Shown: positions 18,289 to 27,955 of the stretch, one piece after another
Layout: the number at the start of each line of letters is the position of its first letter
Numbering within the stretch: the first letter of the stretch is position 1
NCBI RefSeq assembly: GCF_014193375.1
Contig: NZ_JACHZF010000001.1
Span: forward strand, 108,792 to 172,791
Length of the DNA: 64,000 nucleotides
Direction of reading: 5' to 3'
DNA from: Halomonas campaniensis
GTDB lineage: Bacteria; Pseudomonadota; Gammaproteobacteria; Pseudomonadales; Halomonadaceae
Translations under genes and position numbers: made by a program
Notes under the pieces: generated by a model
The model's input: the letters and a program-made list of their open reading frames with translations, nothing else
What the model was told of the DNA's origin: nothing
The model's database searches: none

Positions 18289-19263
18289 TCATTCACCGCC
18301 CAGGGCATCGTCCATCACGCCATCGGCCATCTCGTCGAGAATCCGCTCGATGGCCGGCATGGCCGCCTCGCGGAAGGCCGCCACGTCGGGCTCGATGACG
18401 GTCATGCCCTCCTTCTGCAGCTCCTCGAGGTAGAACTCGTCGAGCTCCCGTTCGCGCTCGGTGCCGTGCTGGCGCGCCACCTCGATGGCCTCGCTGATCA
18501 GCGCCTGGTCATCGGCCTCCAGGCCGTCCCACCAGCGCTTGCTGGCCACCCAGTTCCACGGGAACATCACGTGGCTGGTCAGGATGATGTGGTCCTGAAC
18601 CTCCCACAGCCGGCGGGTATAGGGCGAGGAGAGGGAGTTCTCGTGGCCGTCGACCTGGCCGGTCTGCATGGCCAGGTAGATCTCCGGCGCCGGCACGTTG
18701 ACCACCTGGGCGCCGATCTCCTCCCATACCTCCAGCCACACCGGCAGCGAGGGCAGCCGCAGGCGGAAGCCCTGCAGGTCATCCGGCGAGTGGATCGCCT
18801 TGTTGGCGGTCATGTGCCGCGGGCCGCGGTGCTGGGTGCCGAAGTACTTGATGCCGCCCTTCTCCTCGGCGATCTCCACCAGACGCTGGCCGGAGGGGCT
18901 CTCCATGTAGGCGTCCACCTCCTCCCAGGTGGAGAAGACGAAGGGCACGGTGATGGCGTCATACTCCGGCGCGTACTGCTGGCGCCAGTTGCCACCAGTG
19001 ATGGAGAGCTGGGTCTGGCCCAGGTTGAGCAGCTCGAGCACGGCGTTCTCGCCGCCCAAGGAGCCTGCCAGGAAGGGGCGGACGTTGAAGCGGCCCGGCG
19101 CCTGCTCCTCGAGATACTCGGCGAAGCGCTCGACGGCGGCGCTCTCGGAGCCGCCCTCGCTCATGGTGTTGTTGACCTGGATCTCGATGGTATTGGCCAG
19201 CGCGAAGGGGGCGGCCGCGGCCAGGCCCAGGCTGGCGAGGGTGGCAAGTAGCGTCTTGCGCAT
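18289..19263 (-). CDS. dctP: TRAP transporter periplasmic binding protein (DctP), system 2
   Basis: A 324-aa protein with signal peptide MRKTLLATLASLGLAAAAPFALA, cleavage likely after ALA. The DctP core includes LAGSLGGENAVLELLNLGQTQLS and LRLPSLPVWLEVWEEIGAQVV, and AMQTGQVDGHENSL. It is the first gene of the whole minus-strand array. The 279-bp gap to the divergent SDR gene at 19543 holds the presumed promoters; I see no convincing -35/-10 pair there. Confidence 0.9.
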   Translation of the reverse strand: MRKTLLATLASLGLAAAAPFALANTIEIQVNNTMSEGGSESAAVERFAEYLEEQAPGRFNVRPFLAGSLGGENAVLELLNLGQTQLSITGGNWRQQYAPEYDAITVPFVFSTWEEVDAYMESPSGQRLVEIAEEKGGIKYFGTQHRGPRHMTANKAIHSPDDLQGFRLRLPSLPVWLEVWEEIGAQVVNVPAPEIYLAMQTGQVDGHENSLSSPYTRRLWEVQDHIILTSHVMFPWNWVASKRWWDGLEADDQALISEAIEVARQHGTERERELDEFYLEELQKEGMTVIEPDVAAFREAAMPAIERILDEMADGVMDDALGGE

Positions 19264-19503
19264 GTGAGGTTCTCCCGGCGGTATTGTCGTTATGGGGGTG
19301 CCGCCACGCGGAAGGCGGCTCCGGCACCCTGATCTTGGGACAAGCCTCGTCCCGGCTCAAATCGAGGTTGGAGAAGGCAGGCTTCGTGAATAACGATGGC
19401 AGAAGATAGCGCGATCTCGCGCGGACTGTCGGCGGGTACCGTGCCCGTTACGACCAAAGGAGGATACCCCGGCGACTATTCCGGAGCCCCCAATGCGAGG
19501 TAG

Positions 19504-21190
<1,687 letters not shown>

Positions 21191-21244
21191 GGGGCCCCCG
21201 GGTGAAGGGATCGACGAACGACATCGCGGCACTATACCCGCAGG

Positions 21245-21259
21245 TTCGTGTTCCACGAA
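21245..21259. promoter_or_regulatory. Dyad in the LysR/CoA-transferase gap, candidate LysR site
   Basis: TTCGTG-TTC-CACGAA, a perfect 6-base inverted repeat in the divergent intergenic region, in the size range of LysR-type boxes. No autoregulation can be shown from sequence alone. Confidence 0.45.
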
Positions 21260-21341
21260 ACCAAGCTTGTCGATTGCCTAATGGCAGGCCGCCGGGTCCA
21301 TGCCCCATGATAGGCCCAAGACCGCACAAGGAGTCTCCCCC

Positions 21342-22547
21342 ATGACGACCCCGGAAACACGCCAGCTCCCCCTGGCCGGGCTGAAGGTGATCGAGCTGGG
21401 CCAGCTGATCGCCGGCCCCTTCGCCACCAAGCTGCTGGGCGAGTTCGGCGCCGACGTGATCAAGATCGAGCCGCCGGGCACCGGCGATCCCCTTCGCAAA
21501 TGGCGAATGATCGAGGACGGCACCTCGCTCTGGTGGCATGTCCAGACCCGCAACAAGCGCTCGGTCTCGCTGGACCTGCGCACCGCCGAGGGCCAGGACC
21601 TGGTCCGGCGGCTGGCCGCCGATGCCGACGTGCTGGTCGAGAACTTCCGCCCCGGCACCCTGGAGCAGTGGGGACTGGGCTACGCGGCGCTGTCGGCCGC
21701 CAACCCCGGGCTGATCATGGTGCGCGTCTCCGGCTACGGCCAGACCGGCCCCTACCGCGACAAGCCGGGCTTCGGGGTGATCGGCGAGGCCATGGGCGGC
21801 CTGCGCTACCTGACCGGCCAGCCCGGCGAGCCCTCCGTGCGCGTCGGCGTCAGCATCGGCGACTCCCTCTCCGCGCTCTACGCGGTGATCGGCACCCTGC
21901 TCGCCCTCCAGGAGCGGCACCGCAGCGGGCAGGGCCAGGAGATCGACGTCGCCCTCTACGAGTCGGTGTTCGCCATGATGGAGAGCCTGCTGCCGGAGTA
22001 CGACGCCAGCGGCCAGGTCCGCGAGCCCAGCGGCAGCGCCCTGCCCGGCATCACGCCCTCCAATGCCTATCGCACCCGGGACGGCGACTACGTGCTGATC
22101 GCCGGCAACGGCGACAGCATCTTCAAGCGCCTGATGAGCGTGATCGGCCGCCCCAAGCTGGCCGAGGATACCGAACTGGCCCACAACGACGGCCGCACCC
22201 GCCGCGCCGCGGAGATCGACGCCGCCATCGAGGCGTGGAGCCGCCAGCACGGCCGCGACGAGATCCTCGCCGCCCTGGACGAGGCCCGGGTGCCGGCCGG
22301 CTACCCCTACACCGCCGCCGACATCGCCCATGACCCCCACTACCTCGCCCGGGAGATGATCCAGTCGTTCACCCGGCCGGACGGCCGGCCGCTGAAGGTG
22401 CCCGGGGTGCTGCCCAAGCTCAGCGCCACCCCCGGGCGCCTCGGCCAGGGCGGGCCCGCCCTCGGCGCCCATACCGAGGAGGTGCTCGACGAGCTGGGCA
22501 TCGACGAGGCGACCCGCGCCAAGCTGCGCGACGCCGGCATCATCTGA
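21342..22547 (+). CDS. CaiB/BaiF family CoA-transferase
   Basis: A 401-aa class III CoA-transferase. The conserved start LPLAGLKVIELGQLIAGPFATKLLGEFGADVIKIEPP and NKRSVSLDLRTAEGQDLVRRL are family signatures, and the catalytic Asp of the class lies in the GFGVIGEAMGG-preceding region with YGQTGPYRDKPG. It moves CoA between acyl-CoA and a carboxylic acid. The start at 21342 has an AAGGAG ribosome site 8 bases before it. The lyase-like partner follows after 26 bp. The pair would activate a hydroxy-dicarboxylic or branched acid with CoA and then cleave it. Acid unknown. Confidence 0.9.
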   Translation: MTTPETRQLPLAGLKVIELGQLIAGPFATKLLGEFGADVIKIEPPGTGDPLRKWRMIEDGTSLWWHVQTRNKRSVSLDLRTAEGQDLVRRLAADADVLVENFRPGTLEQWGLGYAALSAANPGLIMVRVSGYGQTGPYRDKPGFGVIGEAMGGLRYLTGQPGEPSVRVGVSIGDSLSALYAVIGTLLALQERHRSGQGQEIDVALYESVFAMMESLLPEYDASGQVREPSGSALPGITPSNAYRTRDGDYVLIAGNGDSIFKRLMSVIGRPKLAEDTELAHNDGRTRRAAEIDAAIEAWSRQHGRDEILAALDEARVPAGYPYTAADIAHDPHYLAREMIQSFTRPDGRPLKVPGVLPKLSATPGRLGQGGPALGAHTEEVLDELGIDEATRAKLRDAGII

Positions 22548-22573
22548 CCCCCGACCGACCCAGGATTTCCATC

Positions 22574-23500
22574 ATGACCCAGCTGCAGATCAATGAGGTG
22601 GCCCCCCGCGACGGCTTCCAGATCGAGGCGACCTTCGTGCCCACCGCGGCGAAGATCCGCCTGATCGACGCCCTCTCCGCCACCGGGCTGGCCCGCATCG
22701 AGGCCACCTCCTTCGTGTCGCCCAAGGCGGTCCCGGCGCTGGCGGACGCCGCCGAGGTAGTGGCCGGCATCACGCGCCGGCCGGGGGTGGGCATCACCGT
22801 GCTGGTGCCCAACCTCAAGGGCGCCGAGCGGGCGCTGGCCGCCGGCGTCGACGAGATCAACCTGGTGATGTCGGCCAGCGACTCCCACGGCCTGGCCAAC
22901 CTGCGCATGACATCGGCGCAGTCCCTCGAGCAGCTCGCCGCCATCGTCGAGGCGGTGCGCGCCCACCCACAGGGCCGGGAGCTCTTCATCAATGCCTCGC
23001 TCTCCACCAGCTTCGGCTGCCCCTTTGAGGGCGCGGTGGCCGAGGCCCGGGTACTCGCGCTGGTGGAACGCCAGCTGGCGCTGGGCGTGCAGGGGGTGAC
23101 CCTCTGCGACACCACCGGCATGGCCAACCCGGCCCAGGTGGCCCGCCTCTGCGAGGCGGCGCAGGCACGCTTCCCGGGCATCCCCTTCACCCTGCACTTC
23201 CACAACACCCGCGGCATGGGCCTGGCCAACGCCCTGGCCGCCTGGCAGGCCGGTATCACGCGCTTCGACGCCTCCCTGGGCGGGCTCGGCGGCTGTCCCT
23301 ATGCCCCCGGGGCCACGGGCAACGTCTGCACCGAGGACCTGGTGCACATGTTCGAGCAGATGGGGGTGGCGACCGGCGTCGACCTGGACGCCCTGCTGGC
23401 CGCCTCGGCCACCCTGCCCGAGCTGGTGGGGCACGAGACGCCGGGGCAGGTGGTGAAGGCGGGCAAGGCCGACCGGCGCTATCCCATGCCGGCCCGCTGA
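22574..23500 (+). CDS. HMG-CoA lyase-like enzyme (citramalyl/HMG-CoA lyase family)
   Basis: A 308-aa TIM-barrel lyase of the HMGL family. It has APRDGFQIE in place of the classic GPRDGLQNE, and HFHNTRGMG where true HMG-CoA lyases, such as the one at 57750, have HFHDTYGQA. The glycine-rich catalytic-Cys loop [15 protein letters not shown] is retained. Known relatives next to CaiB/BaiF transferases split hydroxyacyl-CoAs into acetyl-CoA or pyruvate plus a second product. Its role is therefore likely different from leucine breakdown. It is the second gene of a two-gene operon controlled by the divergent LysR. Confidence 0.82.
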   Translation: MTQLQINEVAPRDGFQIEATFVPTAAKIRLIDALSATGLARIEATSFVSPKAVPALADAAEVVAGITRRPGVGITVLVPNLKGAERALAAGVDEINLVMSASDSHGLANLRMTSAQSLEQLAAIVEAVRAHPQGRELFINASLSTSFGCPFEGAVAEARVLALVERQLALGVQGVTLCDTTGMANPAQVARLCEAAQARFPGIPFTLHFHNTRGMGLANALAAWQAGITRFDASLGGLGGCPYAPGATGNVCTEDLVHMFEQMGVATGVDLDALLAASATLPELVGHETPGQVVKAGKADRRYPMPAR

Positions 23501-23539
23501 TGCCGGCCCGCTGATGCCGGCGCCCATGCCGGCCCGCTG
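23486..23539. repeat. Three 14-bp copies at the end of the lyase gene
   Basis: ATGCCGGCCCGCTG occurs at 23486, 23500 and 23526. The first copy supplies the last codons and the start of the stop codon of the lyase gene; the others are downstream. This looks like local slippage duplication. Confidence 0.8.
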
Positions 23540-23579
23540 ATACCGGCCGGCCATCACGGAAGGGCGCGGGGTCGTCAGG

Positions 23580-24278
23580 CTAGTGTGCCAGGGTCTCGGC
23601 GCGCGACTCGACGACCCCGCGCACCACGTAGTCCCGCGCCACGCCGATGTGGTAATCGATCGCCTCCCGGCAGCGCGCCGGGTCGCCGCTGGCCAGGGCG
23701 TCCAGCAGCAGGTGGTGGCAGTCGGCGATGGTGTCCGGGTCCTCGTGGGTCTTGGTGATCAGGGTGATGCACAGGCGCAGCTCGTGGGCCAGGTCGTCGA
23801 AGCCCTTGAGCAGCCGGCGGTTGCCCACGGCGGCGATCATCATGCGGTGGAACGCCAGGTCCTCCTCGATGCGCCGGCTCTCGCTGCCGCTCGCCGCGGC
23901 CTCGCAGAGCACCTCGACCTGGCGGTGAAGGGCCCGAAGGGCCTCGGCCGAGCAGGCGTGGGCCAGGTGCTCCATGGCGTGGCGCTCCAGGCAGAGCCTC
24001 AGGTCGAAGATGTCCTCGAGCTCGCCCGCGTCCAGGGCCCGCACGAAGAAGCCGCGGCGCGGCTGTGACACCAGCAGCCCCCGGCTCTCCAGCAGCCTGG
24101 CGGCCTCGCGGATCGGGGCCCGGCTGACCCCCAGCGCACGGGCCAGCCCCACCTCCGAGAGCCGCTCCCCGGGGATGAAGCGCCCAGCGATGATCGCCTC
24201 GGTGAGGTGATCGGCCACCTGGTCGACCAGGTTGGGCGACCGGATCGCCCTGAAACCCTCGCTCTGCGACTCGGACAT
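23580..24278 (-). CDS. GntR-family regulator, FadR/FCD subfamily
   Basis: 232 aa. The N-terminal winged HTH covers residues ~15-80 (LVDQVADHLTEAIIAGRFIPGERLSEVGLARALGVSRAPIREA), followed by an all-helical FCD ligand domain with DLRLCLERHAMEHLA and EDLAFHRMMIAAVGN. FCD regulators respond to small carboxylic acids or amino acids. It is divergent from the ABC transporter operon, and the 168-bp gap contains a perfect 12-bp palindrome likely to be its operator. It probably represses the transporter until its substrate appears. Confidence 0.9.
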   Translation of the reverse strand: MSESQSEGFRAIRSPNLVDQVADHLTEAIIAGRFIPGERLSEVGLARALGVSRAPIREAARLLESRGLLVSQPRRGFFVRALDAGELEDIFDLRLCLERHAMEHLAHACSAEALRALHRQVEVLCEAAASGSESRRIEEDLAFHRMMIAAVGNRRLLKGFDDLAHELRLCITLITKTHEDPDTIADCHHLLLDALASGDPARCREAIDYHIGVARDYVVRGVVESRAETLAH

Positions 24279-24338
24279 CCCTGCACCACCCCTCGGACTT
24301 TGACCCAGACTGCGCTCATTATGGCCGACACTGCGGAG

Positions 24339-24370
24339 TTGTCGACCGTCGATTGCCGACTGTCGACAGT
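24339..24370. promoter_or_regulatory. Paired TGTCGAC sites, candidate GntR operators
   Basis: TTGTCGAC at 24339-24346 and the perfect palindrome ACTGTCGACAGT at 24359-24370 lie in the divergent gap between gntR and the ABC transporter, about 75-110 bp before the transporter start. FadR-type GntR proteins bind short palindromes of this kind. Confidence 0.5.
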
Positions 24371-24446
24371 TTGCCAGGTCGCTGCTAGGTTCATTCAGGT
24401 GGCTTCTCGTACCGAACAACAACCGCAACAATCGGGGGACAGCACC

Positions 24447-26027
24447 ATGAAGACTCCACTGGCCATCGCCATCGCCGCGGCGGCACTCTCCACCACGGCC
24501 CTCTCCACCACGGCCCTCTCCACGGCGGCCCTGGCCGACGAACCGAAGACGGGCGGCACCCTCAACACCATCATCCAGCCCGAGCCGCCCGGCCTGGTGC
24601 TGGGCATGATCCAGAACGCCCCGACCCGCACCGTGGCCGGCAACATCTACGAGGGGCTGCTGCGCTACACCACGGACCTCGAGCCGATTCCCCAGCTGGC
24701 CGAGTCCTGGGAGACCAGCGACGACGGCCTGACCTGGACCTTCCACCTGCGCGAGGGGGTCACCTGGCACGATGGCGAGCCCTTCACCGCCGCCGACGTG
24801 GTGTTCTCCGCCGACGTCTTCCACCGCGAGCTCAACCCCAGTGCCCGGGCGGTGCTGCAGCACATCGCCTCCATCGAGGCCACCGACGACCACACCGTGG
24901 TCTTCACCCTCGAGGAGCCCTTCGGCCCCTTCCTGATCTCCTTCGAGGCCGGCACCTTCACCATGGTGCCCAGGCACATCTACGAGGGCACCGACTTCCG
25001 CGATAACCCGGCCAACAACCACCCCATCGGCACCGGTCCCTTCAAGTTCGACAACTGGGACCGCGGCACCGTGATCCAGCTGGTGCGCAACGACGACTAC
25101 TACGAGGAGGGGCTGCCCTACCTCGACGGCGTCAACTGGCACATCATCCCCGACGGCGCCTCCCGCGCGGTGGCCTTCGAGAACGGCACCGTGGACGTGC
25201 TGCCCAACGGCACCATCGAGAACTTCGATATCCCGCGCATCTCGGCCATGGACAACGTCTGCATCACCGACGAGGGCCACGAGTACTTCAGCCCCTTCGC
25301 CATGCTGTGGATGAACAACCGCGAAGGGCCCACCGCCGACCGGCGCTTCCGCCAGGCGGTGATGTACGCCATGGACCGCGAGTTCGCCCGCGACGTGCTG
25401 TGGAACGGCCTGGGCAACGTGCCGCTCTCCTCCTTCGGCTCCAACGCCCGCTTCCAGCACGACGGCCTCGAGCCCTACGATCACGACCCGGAGCGCGCCC
25501 GGGAGCTGCTCGAGGAGATGGGCTACGACGGCGAGGAGGTCCGCCTGCTGCCGCTGCCCTACGGCGAGACCTGGACCCGCTGGGCCGAGGCCGTGCAGCA
25601 GAACCTGCGCGAAGTGGGGGTCAACGTGCGCACCCAGGCCACCGACGTGGGCGGCTGGAACCAGCGCCTCTCCGAGTGGGACTACGACCTGGCCTTCACC
25701 TTCCTCTACCAGTACGGCGACCCGGCGCTGGGTATCTCGCGCACCTACCTCTCCAGCAACATCGAGAAGGGCTCGCCCTGGAACAACGTCGAGGGCTACG
25801 AGAACGAGCGCGTCGACGAGCTGTTCAACGCCGCCGCCACCGCCTTCCCCGACGAGGAGCGCGAGGCCCTCTACCACGAGGTCCAGGAGATCCTCCACGA
25901 GGATGTCCCGGTGGGCTGGCTGCTCGAGCTCGGCTTTCCGACCCTCTACCGCTGCGATGTCAAGGACCTGATCAACTCCAGCGTCGGGGTCAACGAGGGC
26001 TTCCGCGACGCCTGGCTCGACCGGTAA
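24447..26027 (+). CDS. ABC transporter substrate-binding protein, family 5 (peptide/nickel type)
   Basis: A 526-aa family 5 solute-binding protein. The signal peptide contains a threefold ALSTT/ALSTA repeat ahead of ALA-DEPKTGGTL. The mature part has the usual ESWETSDDGLTWTFHLREGVTWHDGEPFTAADV and the VPRHIYEGTDF and NPIGTGPFKF-like sections (here NHPIGTGPFKFDNWD). It delivers oligopeptides or other solutes to the DppBC-like permeases that follow. Ligand not predictable; the downstream enzymes suggest an amino-acid-like compound. Confidence 0.9.
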   Translation: MKTPLAIAIAAAALSTTALSTTALSTAALADEPKTGGTLNTIIQPEPPGLVLGMIQNAPTRTVAGNIYEGLLRYTTDLEPIPQLAESWETSDDGLTWTFHLREGVTWHDGEPFTAADVVFSADVFHRELNPSARAVLQHIASIEATDDHTVVFTLEEPFGPFLISFEAGTFTMVPRHIYEGTDFRDNPANNHPIGTGPFKFDNWDRGTVIQLVRNDDYYEEGLPYLDGVNWHIIPDGASRAVAFENGTVDVLPNGTIENFDIPRISAMDNVCITDEGHEYFSPFAMLWMNNREGPTADRRFRQAVMYAMDREFARDVLWNGLGNVPLSSFGSNARFQHDGLEPYDHDPERARELLEEMGYDGEEVRLLPLPYGETWTRWAEAVQQNLREVGVNVRTQATDVGGWNQRLSEWDYDLAFTFLYQYGDPALGISRTYLSSNIEKGSPWNNVEGYENERVDELFNAAATAFPDEEREALYHEVQEILHEDVPVGWLLELGFPTLYRCDVKDLINSSVGVNEGFRDAWLDR

Positions 26028-26034
26028 GGGACCT

Positions 26035-26057
26035 GCCGGCCGCCGCTGGCGGCCGGC
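26035..26057 (+). promoter_or_regulatory. Intercistronic hairpin after the ABC binding-protein gene
   Basis: A perfect 10-bp stem GCCGGCCGCC–GCT–GGCGGCCGGC starts 7 bases after the stop codon, with no T-run. It sits, as in both TRAP operons, between binding-protein and permease genes. Confidence 0.7.
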
Positions 26058-26091
26058 ACCCCCGCACCCGACCAGGCTCCACTGACGACGC

Positions 26092-26114
26092 GGGGCGGCT
26101 CCCCGAGCCGCCCC
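26092..26114 (+). promoter_or_regulatory. Second hairpin before the ABC permease gene
   Basis: GGGGCGGCT–CCCCG–AGCCGCCCC, a 9-bp perfect stem ending 21 bases before the permease ATG. It lies in the same 108-bp intercistronic gap as the hairpin at 26035. Confidence 0.6.
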
Positions 26115-26135
26115 ATCCCCCGCCGAGGGAACCCC

Positions 26136-27113
26136 ATGCTCTATGCCAGACTGATCCTGTCACGGCTCGCCAAGGCCGTGGTCGTGCTGTTCCTGATCGT
26201 CATCTTCAACTTCTTCCTGATCCAGATGGCGCCGGGCGACCCCGCCGCCATCCTGGCCGGCGAGGCCGGCGCCACCGACGAGGAGTTCCTGCGCCAGCTG
26301 CGCGAGCGCTTCGGCCTCGACCAGCCGCTCCACGTGCAGCTGTGGCGCTACGTCTCGGGCATCGCCATGCTCGACTTCGGCTGGTCCTATCGCCAGCAGA
26401 TGCCGGTGCTGGACCTGATCCTGGCCCGCCTGCCCGCCACCCTGCTGCTCACCGGCACCGCCTTCGTGCTGTCCCTGGCGCTGGGCATCGTCGCTGGCTC
26501 CCTGGCCGCCGCCCGCGTCAAGAAGCCCTCCGGCTCGCTGATCATGGCGCTGGCCCTGGTCTTCTACGCCACCCCGCTGTTCTGGGTCGCGCTGATGGCG
26601 GTGGTACTGTTCTCGGTCTATCTGGACTGGCTGCCGGCCTACGGCATGGTCACGGTGGGCGCCGGCCACACGGGGCTGGCGATGGTGCTGGACGTCGGCA
26701 AGCACCTGATCCTCCCCGCCACCACCCTGGCGCTGTTCTTCATGGCCATCTACACCCGCATGACCCGCGCCTCGATGCTCGAGGCCAGCCAGCAGGACTA
26801 CGTCAAGACCGCCCGCGCCAAGGGGCTCTCGCCCGGCGTCATCCAGCGACGGCATATCCTGCGCAATGCCCTGCTGCCGATCATCACCCTGGCGGGCCTC
26901 CAGGCCGGCCAGATGGTCGGCGGCGCCATCCTCACCGAGACGGTGTTCGCCTGGCCCGGCATCGGCCGGCTGATGTACGAGGCGCTCATGCAGCGCGACT
27001 ACAACCTGCTGCTCGGCATCTTCTTCTTCTCGGCCGCCCTGGTGATCGTCTTCAACATCATCACCGACCTGGTCTATCGCCTAGCCGACCCGCGCATCAA
27101 GGAGGGGTCATGA
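26136..27113 (+). CDS. ABC transporter permease, DppB type
   Basis: A 325-aa membrane permease with six helices, starting MLYARLILSRLAKAVVVLF and carrying the N-terminal GDPAAILAGEAG region. The cytoplasmic EAA-like loop is YVKTARAKGLSPGVIQRRHILRNALLPI. It pairs with the second permease, which it overlaps by ATGA. Together they form the membrane channel for the solute delivered by the protein at 24447. A GAGGGA ribosome site is present. Confidence 0.93.
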   Translation: MLYARLILSRLAKAVVVLFLIVIFNFFLIQMAPGDPAAILAGEAGATDEEFLRQLRERFGLDQPLHVQLWRYVSGIAMLDFGWSYRQQMPVLDLILARLPATLLLTGTAFVLSLALGIVAGSLAAARVKKPSGSLIMALALVFYATPLFWVALMAVVLFSVYLDWLPAYGMVTVGAGHTGLAMVLDVGKHLILPATTLALFFMAIYTRMTRASMLEASQQDYVKTARAKGLSPGVIQRRHILRNALLPIITLAGLQAGQMVGGAILTETVFAWPGIGRLMYEALMQRDYNLLLGIFFFSAALVIVFNIITDLVYRLADPRIKEGS

Positions 27114-27946
27114 GCTTCTTCGCCCGCTTTGCCCAGAACCGCGGCGCCCTGATCGGGCTGATCATCCTGGTGGCGATCATCCTGATGGCCCTGCTGGCCC
27201 CGGTGCTCTATCCCGAGTCGCCCTGGCGCATGGTGCAGCGCCCCTTCCTGGCGCCCATGGAGGTGGAGGGCTTCTGGCTCGGCACCGACACCATGGGCCG
27301 CAACGTGGCCGCCGGGCTGATGCACGGCGCCTGGGTCTCGCTGCTGATCGGCCTGGTCTCCACGGTGGTGGCGCTGGCCATCGGCGTGCCGCTGGGGGCC
27401 GTGGCCGGCTACTACGGCGGCCTGATCGACGATGCCCTGATGCGCTTCACCGAGTTCTTCCAGACCATCCCCAACTTCGCCCTGGCCATCGTGCTGGTGG
27501 CGATCATGCAGCCCAGCGTCACCTCTATCGTGCTGGCCATCGCCCTGGTCAGCTGGCCACCGGTGGCGCGCCTGGTGCGCGCCGAGTTCATGTCGCTGCG
27601 CCATCGCGAGTACGTGGAGGCGGCGCGCCTGGTGGGCCAGACCAACCGCACCATCATCCTGCGCCAGATCCTGCCCAACACCCTGTCGCCGATCATCGTG
27701 CTCGCCTCGCTGATGGTGGCCACCGCCATCCTGCTGGAGTCCGCCCTCTCCTTCCTGGGCCTGGGCGACCCCAACGTGATGTCCTGGGGCTACATGATCG
27801 GCGCGGCGCGCACGGTGATCCGCCAGGCCTGGTGGCTGAGCTTCTTCCCGGGGCTGGCGATCCTGCTGACCGTGCTGGCCCTGAACCTGGTGGGCGAAGG
27901 CCTCGACGACGCCCTGAACCCGAAGCTCGCCCGCGAGCGCTCGTGA
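27110..27946 (+). CDS. ABC transporter permease, DppC type
   Basis: A 278-aa permease starting MSFFARFAQNRGALIGLIIL. The typical DppC domain features are GTDTMGRNVAAGLMHGAWVSLLIG and the EAA loop YVEAARLVGQTNRTIILRQILPN, ending in ALNPKLARERS. The start is fixed by the ATGA overlap at 27110-27113. It partners the DppB-type subunit. Confidence 0.93.
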   Translation: MSFFARFAQNRGALIGLIILVAIILMALLAPVLYPESPWRMVQRPFLAPMEVEGFWLGTDTMGRNVAAGLMHGAWVSLLIGLVSTVVALAIGVPLGAVAGYYGGLIDDALMRFTEFFQTIPNFALAIVLVAIMQPSVTSIVLAIALVSWPPVARLVRAEFMSLRHREYVEAARLVGQTNRTIILRQILPNTLSPIIVLASLMVATAILLESALSFLGLGDPNVMSWGYMIGAARTVIRQAWWLSFFPGLAILLTVLALNLVGEGLDDALNPKLARERS

Positions 27947-27955
27947 GGAATGCCC

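Noticed and set aside
23580..25898. 772-codon minus-strand frame through the GntR and ABC binding-protein genes
   Set aside because: Only its last 232 codons are the true GntR gene. The rest is antisense to a clear binding protein.
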